DNA of 5,592 bases from an uncultured Ruminococcus sp. Its GTDB lineage: Bacteria > Bacillota > Clostridia > Oscillospirales > Ruminococcaceae. Position numbers and translations under genes: made by a program. Shown piece after piece: positions 1 through 4,615 of the stretch. The DNA lies in contig CAMWRL010000118.1 of assembly GCA_947176685.1 (NCBI GenBank), positions 1-5,592 on the forward strand, in the 5' to 3' direction. Position 1 is the stretch's first letter. Every line of letters starts with the position of its first letter. Under the pieces are notes generated by a model, which saw nothing but the letters and a program-made list of their open reading frames with translations, ran no database searches and was not told the origin of the DNA.

Positions 1-445
1 AAAGAGCTGTACCCCACTGACCTGCGCCGGTTTCAGTGGTAACGCCTTTGAGACCTTGCTGTTTGGCGTAGTAAGCCTGAGCAATAGCGGAATTTAACTT
101 GTGACTTCCGCTGGTATTGTTACCCTCGAATTTATAATAGATTTTTGCCGGAGTGTCGAGTTTCTTTTCAAGGCAGTAAGCCCTTACAAGCGGTGACGGA
201 CGGTACATTTTGTAAAATTCCTGAATTTCTTCCGGAATATCAATGTATCGGTCTGTTTCGTTGAGTTCCTGTTTAACAAGTTCCTCGCAGAAAACGCCTG
301 AAAGTTCCTCGGCGGTCATAGGTTTGTGGGTTGCAGGATTGAGAAGCGGAGCAGGTTTATGTGCCATATCTGCACGGACGTTATACCATTGTTTAGGCAT
401 CTCGTTTTCCTCAAGGTATATTTTGTATGGGATTTTTTCTGACAT
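1..445 (-). CDS. trpB2: TrpB2-type tryptophan synthase beta-like protein, N-terminal part (partial)
   Basis: This gene reads leftward from an ATG at 445-443 and runs off the window, giving 148 codons without a stop; TrpB2 proteins are usually well over 400 residues. The N-terminus has the TrpB2-style segment MAHKPAPLLNP at residues 27-37, then PSPLVRA at 83-89. The cofactor-binding region GNNTSGSHKLNSA lies at 108-120, where Lys116 is the expected PLP Schiff-base lysine. TETGAGQWG lies at 137-145, with Glu138 matching the catalytic glutamate. GSHKLN and the Trp in GAGQWG separate it from classical TrpB1, which has GAHKIN and GAGQHG. The known family role is condensing indole with serine to make tryptophan in the cytosol, often as a stand-alone enzyme for indole salvage. 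An AAAGGAG ribosome-binding site at 462-456 supports the start. It is divergent from the acyltransferase gene, and no trpA is visible. Family assignment is secure; the physiological substrate is inferred. Confidence 0.93.
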   Translation of the reverse strand, partial: MSEKIPYKIYLEENEMPKQWYNVRADMAHKPAPLLNPATHKPMTAEELSGVFCEELVKQELNETDRYIDIPEEIQEFYKMYRPSPLVRAYCLEKKLDTPAKIYYKFEGNNTSGSHKLNSAIAQAYYAKQQGLKGVTTETGAGQWGTAL

Positions 446-511
446 TATAAGGATTCTCCTTTTAATTATAATAGTATATTTGCCATTATTTAAAAGCTTT
501 ATACAGAAAAA

Positions 512-540
512 AGTTTAACACGAATATCGTACAATGTCAA
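512..540 (-). promoter_or_regulatory. Predicted sigma-A promoter for trpB2 (extended -10)
   Basis: On the minus strand a perfect TTGACA -35 box lies at 540-535. A 17-bp spacer follows, then a -10 box TAAACT at 517-512. The -10 box is preceded by TG one base upstream (520-519), which is an extended -10 motif and compensates for the weak hexamer. The predicted start is near 505, leaving a leader of about 60 nt. The leader is AT-rich and shows no T-box or trp-attenuator structure. A small dyad, ACGA-ata-TCGT at 520-530, sits in the spacer and could be an operator, but it is short. Confidence 0.6.
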
Positions 541-572
541 GTATGTGGAATATATTGACGTTAGATTTGCTG

Positions 573-608
573 TTATGCACAAATAATAAACGGTTGTTTT
601 GTGCATAA
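573..608. repeat. Perfect 11-bp inverted repeat, 14-nt spacer
   Basis: TTATGCACAAA at 573-583 and TTTGTGCATAA at 598-608 are exact reverse complements separated by 14 nt. The repeat lies between the divergent promoters, outside both. No T-run follows on either side, so it does not look like an intrinsic terminator. It could be a binding site for a dimeric regulator, with arm centres about 25 bp apart (roughly two helical turns and a half), or a hairpin in an unrecognised RNA. The repeat is seen directly; its function is unknown. Confidence 0.6.
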
Positions 609-691
609 TCACGTTTTGGAAAAATTTATTAAATTTTTTCAGAAAATTATGAGAGAATTTGTTTGTTGGTACGTCTGTATTATGAAAGGGG

Positions 692-777
692 TTTGCAGGA
701 CATGTCCCTTATGACAAGTATACAGATATTATAGAGTTGGATTTTTCTTTTCCTTTTTTTCGGGCGTGTCCTGCAAA
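692..777. repeat. Long inverted repeat flanking a 54-nt AT-rich segment
   Basis: TTTGCAGGACA at 692-702 and TGTCCTGCAAA at 767-777 are exact reverse complements. Pairing extends inward to 707/762 as RNA from the plus strand, using two U-G wobbles (703-766 and 705-764), for a 16-bp stem around a 54-nt loop. The left arm contains the perfect 10-bp palindrome GGACATGTCC (698-707). The right arm contains an imperfect copy, GGGCGTGTCC (762-771), that ends 11 bp upstream of the acyltransferase -35 box. Possible readings are a pair of operator sites for one regulator, a plus-strand RNA hairpin, or a tiny inverted-repeat element. I see no target-site duplication. Confidence 0.6.
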
Positions 778-782
778 AAATA

Positions 783-811
783 TTGACATTGGTTTGTTAT
801 AGGTGTATAAT
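783..811 (+). promoter_or_regulatory. Consensus sigma-A promoter for the acyltransferase gene
   Basis: A perfect -35 box TTGACA at 783-788 and a perfect -10 box TATAAT at 806-811 are separated by exactly 17 bp. An A-rich stretch just upstream (775-782) may add UP-element activity. The predicted start is near 818, giving a 5' leader of about 40 nt before the TTG start at 860. The nine bases TTGACATTG also occur at the leftward trpB2 -35 region. Confidence 0.85.
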
Positions 812-844
812 GTTATTGTCGTATTGACGTATCATTATGAAATC

Positions 845-849
845 GGAGG
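845..849 (+). promoter_or_regulatory. Ribosome-binding site that fixes the acyltransferase start at TTG 860
   Basis: GGAGG lies 10 nt upstream of the in-frame TTG at 860-862 and downstream of the predicted transcription start near 818. It is the only good Shine-Dalgarno sequence near the beginning of the reading frame, so it decides the start. Confidence 0.75.
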
Positions 850-859
850 AAACTTAAAA

Positions 860-2083
860 TTGGACACAAAAATATCCAGCGTTGCACCAGATGAACAGAA
901 TGTTTCTGAAGTAAGTTTGTCAACTGAAACAGAAGAAATTGTTGCCCCTGTTGTAAAAACCACAGTTAAACCCTATTATGCCGGAATTGATATTATAAAG
1001 ATTCTTGCTGTATTTATGGTTATATGTATCCATACGTATCTGCATGACGGCATGTACGGTGAACCTATTACAGGTACGAAATACATACTTCCTATTATGT
1101 GTAGGTGGCTTGCCTATACGTGCGTACCGCTGTTTATGATTGCAACGGGTTATCTTATGAAAAACAAGAAGCTTACCGGAAAATATTATACAGGTCTTAT
1201 AAAGATAATAGTTATATATATTATAGTAAGTATAATATGTATGAAGTTCAACCATGCAAAGTACGGGTCGGATTTCAGTGACCCGTGGATAGTGCTTAAA
1301 GGATTCCTTGAGTACAGCAACGCCAACTATGCATGGTATGTCAACTATTATATAGCAATATTTCTTTGTATACCGTTTCTTAACCTTGCATTCAACGGTC
1401 TGGAAACAAAAGGTCAGTGTTTTGTACTTGTGGTAACCGTTGCGGCACTGACGGTTTTTGCAAGAAGTCTGTTTTTGGGTTTTGACAGAACTAACCAGAT
1501 AAAACTTATTCCCGACTACCTTAACGGTGCATGGCCTTTGGCTTACTATTTTGCAGGAGCTTTCATACGTGAGTACCCTCTGAAACGCACCATATTGAAT
1601 AAGATTCTCATTATTATCGGACTTTCCGCTTCAACAGGCTTTTTAACATGGAGTACTTACAAACAGTCCCTTATAAACCTTAACGAAGGACAGAGATTTG
1701 TTTCATATCATTTCAATGACTACGGCACATATCCGGTATATCTTGTTGCAGTATTTATTTTCCTGCTTCTGTTCGACATCACAACCAAAAATAAAGTGGT
1801 TAAATTCATTCTGCGGCAGATTTCCGGTGCAACATTTGCAACGTATCTTATTTCCTATGTATTTGATGCCAAGAATTATGGAGACTTCAACGAAAAATAT
1901 CCCGTTGTATATGACAGGTGGTCGCACGCTATTGAAATAGTCGGAAAAAATTTCCTTTGTGCGCTTGCCTGCGGACTTGTTATCCATAATGTGTATAATC
2001 TTGTGGAGTTCCTTATAAAGAAGCTTATCGCCAAAATAAAGTCAAACAGGACTGACAAAGCCGAAGCTGTTGAAACTGAATAA
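860..2083 (+). CDS. Membrane-bound acyltransferase-3 family protein
   Basis: This is a polytopic membrane protein of 407 residues, counted from the TTG at 860. Residues 1-40 are a polar, acidic and threonine-rich cytoplasmic tail. The first membrane helix carries GIDIIKILAVFMVICIHTYL (42-61), with His58 in the position of the conserved, functionally important histidine of this family. Arg82 and VPLFMIATGY (89-98) form the second conserved block. About ten hydrophobic segments follow, ending with a charged lysine- and glutamate-rich tail. Known members transfer acetyl, succinyl or other acyl groups to sugars of cell-surface glycans or exported metabolites; the acceptor here cannot be read from the sequence. 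The gene is apparently monocistronic, with its own consensus promoter and a hairpin after the stop. ATA and other AT-rich codons are common, unlike the ATC-rich ribosomal genes downstream, which fits modest expression. An in-frame GTG at 803 would add 19 residues but lies across the promoter -10 box, so it is rejected. Confidence 0.85.
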   Translation: MDTKISSVAPDEQNVSEVSLSTETEEIVAPVVKTTVKPYYAGIDIIKILAVFMVICIHTYLHDGMYGEPITGTKYILPIMCRWLAYTCVPLFMIATGYLMKNKKLTGKYYTGLIKIIVIYIIVSIICMKFNHAKYGSDFSDPWIVLKGFLEYSNANYAWYVNYYIAIFLCIPFLNLAFNGLETKGQCFVLVVTVAALTVFARSLFLGFDRTNQIKLIPDYLNGAWPLAYYFAGAFIREYPLKRTILNKILIIIGLSASTGFLTWSTYKQSLINLNEGQRFVSYHFNDYGTYPVYLVAVFIFLLLFDITTKNKVVKFILRQISGATFATYLISYVFDAKNYGDFNEKYPVVYDRWSHAIEIVGKNFLCALACGLVIHNVYNLVEFLIKKLIAKIKSNRTDKAEAVETE

Positions 2084-2088
2084 TTAAA

Positions 2089-2118
2089 AAATTCCCTTGT
2101 CTTACAGCAGGGGAATTT
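2089..2118 (+). terminator. Hairpin after the acyltransferase gene, probable terminator
   Basis: AAATTCCCTTGT (2089-2100) pairs with GCAGGGGAATTT (2107-2118) around a CTTACA loop. The 12-bp stem includes two U-G wobbles, and it starts 5 nt after the stop codon. On the plus strand only AT-rich sequence follows, without a clean U-run. On the minus strand the stem is followed by six T residues (complement of 2091-2086), so it could also stop antisense transcription. Position supports a terminator; efficiency on the plus strand is uncertain. Confidence 0.6.
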
Positions 2119-2198
2119 ATATAGCTCTTATAAAGATAAATATATTGTTTTATTAACTAAAAGTTTACTTTATTGCCGGAATTTTTTTCTGTAAAAGG

Positions 2199-2227
2199 TT
2201 GCATTATCCGCAAAAGTATGATATAAT
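2199..2227 (+). promoter_or_regulatory. Sigma-A promoter of the S10 operon (extended -10)
   Basis: TTGCAT at 2199-2204 and a perfect TATAAT at 2222-2227 are 17 bp apart. TG at 2219-2220 makes an extended -10 motif. A T-rich tract upstream (2182-2188) may act as an UP element. The predicted start is near 2234, so the S10 operon has its own strong promoter instead of relying only on read-through from the upstream gene. Confidence 0.85.
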
Positions 2228-2376
2228 AAATACCGTTAGATGTACGGTCGTACATCAGACTGCGAGAAGATATGCGAGGAAACAGAAGGTTGCTGGCGGT
2301 TTGTCAGGTAATTTCTGCGGAGTATGTCCGATTTCAAACCGGGCGATTGGGATATTGAACACTGTTGGTGCTTTTT

Positions 2377-2408
2377 ATGGTCTGCGTATACAAGATATGC
2401 AGAACTAT
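2377..2408 (+). promoter_or_regulatory. Strong leader hairpin upstream of the attenuator
   Basis: ATGGTCTGCGTAT (2377-2389) pairs with ATATGCAGA-a-CTAT (2395-2408) around an ACAAG loop. That gives 13 base pairs, including two G-U wobbles and a single bulged A at 2404. It ends 27 nt before the terminator stem. A bulged stem like this is a plausible protein-binding site; no binding partner can be named from the sequence. Confidence 0.55.
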
Positions 2409-2435
2409 GACTTTTTGCGCTTGGATTCCTGATTG

Positions 2436-2470
2436 CCGGAAAACATTTATTGTGTTTTTCGGATTTTTTT
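2436..2470 (+). terminator. Intrinsic terminator inside the S10 leader (attenuator)
   Basis: CCGGAAAACA (2436-2445) pairs over 10 bp, with one G-U, with TGTTTTTCGG (2453-2462) around a 7-nt loop. A single A and then seven T residues (2464-2470) follow. This is a textbook Rho-independent terminator shape, about 200-235 nt after the predicted start and 93 nt before the rpsJ start codon. Because the essential operon lies downstream and no other strong promoter is visible after it, it must be conditional or leaky. Confidence 0.75.
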
Positions 2471-2473
2471 GTC

Positions 2474-2555
2474 GGGAAATGTGTGAAACACACGGTTGCG
2501 TGTGAAGTCCCAGAGGAGAGTTGTTTCTCCGCCCCCGTAATTTTATTCAAGGAGG
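2474..2555 (+). promoter_or_regulatory. Alternative hairpins near the rpsJ ribosome-binding site
   Basis: The arm CACAC (2489-2493) can pair upstream with GTGTG (2481-2485, AAA loop). Alternatively, extended to CACACG (2489-2494), it can pair downstream with CGTGTG (2499-2504, GTTG loop), and the two folds exclude each other. An outer GGGA/TCCC pair (2474-2477 with 2508-2511) could close the region. Next, TCTCC (2526-2530) can pair with GGAGA (2515-2519), or with the rpsJ Shine-Dalgarno GGAGG (2551-2555) using one G-U. This would allow translation control, but it is deduced by eye only. Confidence 0.4.
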
Positions 2556-2563
2556 CGAAATAA

Positions 2564-2878
2564 ATGGCAGTCAATGAAAAAATCAGATTCAAGATTAAGG
2601 GCTATGACCACGCTACTGTTGATATTGCAGCAGCTAAAATCGTAGATGCAGCTAAGAGAAGCGGTGCAAGAGTTTCAGGACCTATCCCGCTCCCTACTGA
2701 TAAGGAAGTTGTTACTATTCTCCGTGCCGTTCACAAGTATAAGGACAGCCGTGAGCAGTTTGAAATGAGAACTCACAAGAGACTTGTTGACGTTATCCGT
2801 CCTACTGAAAAGACAACTGCTGCTCTTGACAAGCTTGAAATCCCTGCTGGCGTAGACGTTGTTATGGAAGTTAAGTAA
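2564..2878 (+). CDS. rpsJ: 30S ribosomal protein S10 (NusE)
   Basis: The 104-residue protein is close to the usual 102-103. It binds the 16S rRNA 3' domain in the small-subunit head, and as NusE it also takes part in transcription antitermination with NusB and couples NusG to the ribosome. The S10 signature is complete: Ala30, Gly34, then GPIPLPT at 39-45. The long rRNA-contacting loop includes EQFEMRTHKRLVDV (64-77). The start ATG follows AAGGAGG (2549-2555) by 8 nt. It is the first gene of the operon, and its leader carries an attenuator-like terminator. A 107-nt gap with hairpins separates it from rplC. The sequence shows no anomaly. Confidence 0.98.
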   Translation: MAVNEKIRFKIKGYDHATVDIAAAKIVDAAKRSGARVSGPIPLPTDKEVVTILRAVHKYKDSREQFEMRTHKRLVDVIRPTEKTTAALDKLEIPAGVDVVMEVK

Positions 2879-2985
2879 TTTCCATTACGCCGAAAAGGTT
2901 TTGCCGTTTTCGTAAAAACGGAATGGCGGTATTCCGCCGGTCAAGTTGATTTATTCAACCAATAACCATTCAGGAGGAAATTGAA
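2879..2985 (+). promoter_or_regulatory. Structured gap between rpsJ and rplC
   Basis: The 107-nt spacer carries three simple hairpins: CCGTTTT-cgta-AAAACGG (2904-2921), GGCGG-tatt-CCGCC (2925-2938) and GTTGA-tttat-TCAAC (2945-2959). No U-run follows, so none is a normal terminator. A second fold is possible, with CGAAAA (2891-2896) pairing TTTTCG (2907-2912) and CGGAAT (2919-2924) pairing ATTCCG (2931-2936). These pairs exclude the first two hairpins. No promoter is evident. It may be a processing, stability or regulatory element. Confidence 0.45.
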
Positions 2986-3618
2986 ATGCAGAAAGGCATT
3001 ATCGGTAAGAAAATCGGTATGACTCAGATTTTCGATGAAGCAGGAAAAGTTATTCCTGTAACTGTTGTAGAAGCCGGACCCTGCGTTGTAGTTCAGAAAA
3101 AAACCGTTGAAAATGACGGATATGCTGCACTTCAGCTCGGTTATGGCGATGTTAAGGTTCAGAGAGTCAACAAGCCTATGAAAGGTCATTTTGACAAGGC
3201 TGACGTTGCCTGCAAGAAAACTCTCAAAGAGTTCAGACTTGATGACTGCGATGCTCTCAATGTAGGCGACATCGTTAAGGCTGACACATTCGCAGCAGGC
3301 GAATCCGTTGACGTTGTAGGTATCAGCAAAGGTAAAGGTTTTGCAGGTGCTATAAAGCGTCACAACCAGCACAGACTTAAGGAAACTCACGGTACTGGTC
3401 CTGTTCACAGACAGGCAGGCTCAATGGGTGCTTGCTCCTCACCTTCAAGAATTTACAAGGGCAAGGGTATGGCAGGTCATATGGGCGCAGAACAGGTTAC
3501 TGTACAGAACCTTGAAATCGTTAAAATAGACGCAGAAAACAATCTTATCGCTATCAAGGGCGCAATTCCGGGTCCAAAGGGCGGTATCGTCTATATCGTG
3601 GACAGCGTTAAGGCTTAA
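2986..3618 (+). CDS. rplC: 50S ribosomal protein L3
   Basis: The 210-residue protein matches the usual length. L3 is an early-assembling 23S rRNA-binding protein whose internal extension reaches the peptidyl-transferase centre. The N-terminus KGIIGKKIGMTQIF (3-16) is typical. The family signature region reads GISKGKGFAGAIKRH (112-126). The basic, glycine-rich central extension follows at about 127-167, including HRQAGSMGA (141-149) and KGKGMAGHMG (158-167). The C-terminal part returns to beta-barrel sequence. The start ATG is preceded by AGGAGG (2972-2977) at 8 nt. rplD starts 16 nt after the stop, so the two genes are closely coupled. Confidence 0.98.
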   Translation: MQKGIIGKKIGMTQIFDEAGKVIPVTVVEAGPCVVVQKKTVENDGYAALQLGYGDVKVQRVNKPMKGHFDKADVACKKTLKEFRLDDCDALNVGDIVKADTFAAGESVDVVGISKGKGFAGAIKRHNQHRLKETHGTGPVHRQAGSMGACSSPSRIYKGKGMAGHMGAEQVTVQNLEIVKIDAENNLIAIKGAIPGPKGGIVYIVDSVKA

Positions 3619-3634
3619 GGAAGGAGGAAACGAT

Positions 3635-4258
3635 ATGTCAACAATTTCAGTATTTGATATGACAGGCAAGCAGGTTTCCGAAACAGAGCTTAACGACAAT
3701 GTTTTCGGAATTAAGCCCAACGAGGCTGTTATGCACGCTATGGTTGTCAACTACCTCGCAAACCAGAGACAGGGTACACAGTCCACTCTTACCCGTACAG
3801 AAGTAAGCGGCGGCGGCAGAAAGCCCTGGAGACAGAAGGGTACAGGTCACGCAAGACAGGGTTCAACAAGAGCTCCTCAGTGGACTCACGGCGGTGTTGC
3901 TCTCGGACCGAAGCCCAGAGATTACAGCTATACCCTTAACAAGAAAGTAAGAAGACTTGCTATGAAGTCCGCACTTTCCACTAAGGTTATCGACAATAAT
4001 CTTATCGTTCTTGATTCTCTCACACTCGACAGCTTCAAGACAAAAACCGTTGTTGAAATGCTTAAGGCACTCGGCGTTGAGGGCAAGGCTCTTATCGTTA
4101 CTGCTGAAGCAGATACAAAGGTTATCAAGAGTGCTGCCAACATCCCCGGCGTTAAAACAGCCGCTGTCAACACTCTTAACGTTTACGACATTCTCAATTA
4201 CGACAAGTTCATCGTTGTAAAGAATGCAGTAGGAAAAATTGAGGAGGTGTACGCATAA
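3635..4258 (+). CDS. rplD: 50S ribosomal protein L4
   Basis: The 207-residue protein has the normal length for L4, which binds 23S rRNA domain I and sends a long loop into the exit-tunnel wall. That loop is clear at about residues 58-97: GGGRKPWRQKGTGHARQGS (59-77), followed by RAPQWTHGG (79-87) and GPKPRDY (91-97). The globular Rossmann-like part follows, with helices and strands to residue 207. The start ATG follows AAGGAGG (3621-3627) by 7 nt. The stop overlaps the rplW start by one base, and the rplW ribosome-binding site lies inside this gene. In gamma-proteobacteria L4 represses its own operon through the S10 leader; whether it does so here is unknown, but the leader contains a suitable terminator. 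Confidence 0.98.
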   Translation: MSTISVFDMTGKQVSETELNDNVFGIKPNEAVMHAMVVNYLANQRQGTQSTLTRTEVSGGGRKPWRQKGTGHARQGSTRAPQWTHGGVALGPKPRDYSYTLNKKVRRLAMKSALSTKVIDNNLIVLDSLTLDSFKTKTVVEMLKALGVEGKALIVTAEADTKVIKSAANIPGVKTAAVNTLNVYDILNYDKFIVVKNAVGKIEEVYA

Positions 4259-4551
4259 TGAACGCACCGCAGGATATAATTCTCAAGCCCGTTATCACTG
4301 AAAGAAGTATGGACAATCTTCAGGTAGGAAAGTACACCTTTAAAGTGGCTAAGAACGCTAACAAGTCTGAAATCAAAAAGGCTGTTGAAACACTTTTCGG
4401 CGTTCAGGTTGCCAAGGTTACTACTATCAACGTAAAGGGCAAACTCAAAAGAGTCGGCAGATATGAGGGTATGACACCTTCATGGAAAAAAGCCATCGTT
4501 ACTCTTACAGAGGGTTCTAAGGCTATAGAATTCTTTGAGGGTATGGTTTGA
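4258..4551 (+). CDS. rplW: 50S ribosomal protein L23
   Basis: The 97-residue protein has the usual length for bacterial L23. It sits at the tunnel exit and is the docking site for trigger factor, SRP and the translocon. The N-terminal LKPVITERSM (9-18) and the NKSEIKKAVETLFGVQV stretch (35-51) are characteristic. The signature KKAIVTLTEG lies at 77-86. The ATG shares its A with the last base of the rplD TAA stop (TAATG). GAGGAGGTG (4241-4249) inside rplD is the ribosome-binding site, so translational coupling is likely. A 64-nt spacer with hairpins follows. Confidence 0.98.
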   Translation: MNAPQDIILKPVITERSMDNLQVGKYTFKVAKNANKSEIKKAVETLFGVQVAKVTTINVKGKLKRVGRYEGMTPSWKKAIVTLTEGSKAIEFFEGMV

Positions 4552-4607
4552 TAAAAACCACAGTATGGGAGTAATGCTCCCGCAAAAAACGCATTTTTTT
4601 TAAGGAG
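4544..4607 (+). promoter_or_regulatory. Hairpins and U-run between rplW and rplB
   Basis: TGGTTT-gataa-AAACCA (4544-4560) overlaps the rplW stop. GGGAG-taatg-CTCCC (4567-4581) follows. Twelve bases later comes a run of eight T residues (4594-4601), directly before the rplB ribosome-binding site AAGGAG (4602-4607). The gap between stem and U-run is too large for a normal terminator. CTCC (4577-4580) could pair with the GGAG of the Shine-Dalgarno sequence instead of its own stem partner. The function is not known; it may be a pause, a processing site or translation control. Confidence 0.4.
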
Positions 4608-4615
4608 TGAAATAA

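Larger units (their letters stand above)
541..782. other. Divergent intergenic region without genes
   Basis: This is the space between the two outward-facing promoters. I see no credible coding sequence: the best small frame, ATG at 649-651 giving 21 codons, has no ribosome-binding site. The region is AT-rich. It holds two long inverted repeats (listed separately) and a 20-nt pure pyrimidine tract at 742-761. The 9-mer TATTGACGT occurs at 553-561 and again at 822-830. Confidence 0.6.
2234..2563 (+). ncRNA. Structured 5' leader of the S10 operon, about 330 nt
   Basis: This is non-coding sequence between the predicted promoter and rpsJ. It starts with a hairpin, GATGTAC-ggtc-GTACATC (2239-2256), at the very 5' end of the RNA. 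A minor CGGA-gtatg-TCCG hairpin (2318-2330) follows, then a strong 13-bp hairpin (2377-2408), an intrinsic terminator (2436-2470) and alternative hairpins before the ribosome-binding site. Reading frames crossing the leader have no ribosome-binding site, and the longest begins inside the promoter. The architecture suggests attenuation control, perhaps by a ribosomal protein such as L4, as known for the S10 leader in Escherichia coli. I recognise no catalogued RNA family here, and the regulator is inference. Confidence 0.6.

Noticed and set aside
465..493. Alternative TATAAT at 470-465 on the minus strand as the trpB2 promoter
   Set aside because: The -35 match is poor and the start would fall on the ribosome-binding site; the promoter at 540-512 fits better.
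243..518. 91-codon plus-strand reading frame
   Set aside because: It lies mostly antisense to the clear trpB2 coding sequence and crosses its promoter; it has no recognisable protein features.
619..639. AT-only hairpin AAAAATTT-att-AAATTTTT as a terminator
   Set aside because: It has no G-C pairs, and such a match is expected by chance in AT-rich DNA; no gene ends nearby.
649..714. 21-codon frame with four cysteines in the divergent region
   Set aside because: There is no ribosome-binding site, no clear promoter and no recognisable peptide family; it overlaps the inverted repeat.
692..777. A miniature transposable element
   Set aside because: The inverted ends fit, but there is no target-site duplication and no known terminal sequence; kept only as an alternative reading.
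920..1255. Minus-strand frames inside the acyltransferase and ribosomal protein genes
   Set aside because: These are shadow frames opposite well-supported genes, with composition expected from the complementary strand.
2199..2432. 77-codon plus-strand frame across the S10 leader
   Set aside because: It would start at a TTG inside the -35 box of the S10 promoter and has no ribosome-binding site; the region is better explained as a structured leader.
2172..2441. Direct repeat ATTGCCGGAA at 2172-2181 and 2432-2441
   Set aside because: Similar short TGCCGGAA stretches occur elsewhere in the window, including coding sequence, so it is probably chance.
2234..2563. T-box or metabolite riboswitch in the leader
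   Set aside because: I could not find the T-box core sequence or any riboswitch consensus that I know; the gene context points to ribosomal protein control.
2236..2592. 118-codon minus-strand frame antisense to the S10 leader
   Set aside because: There is no convincing ribosome-binding site or family features, and it covers the leader hairpins and the rpsJ start.
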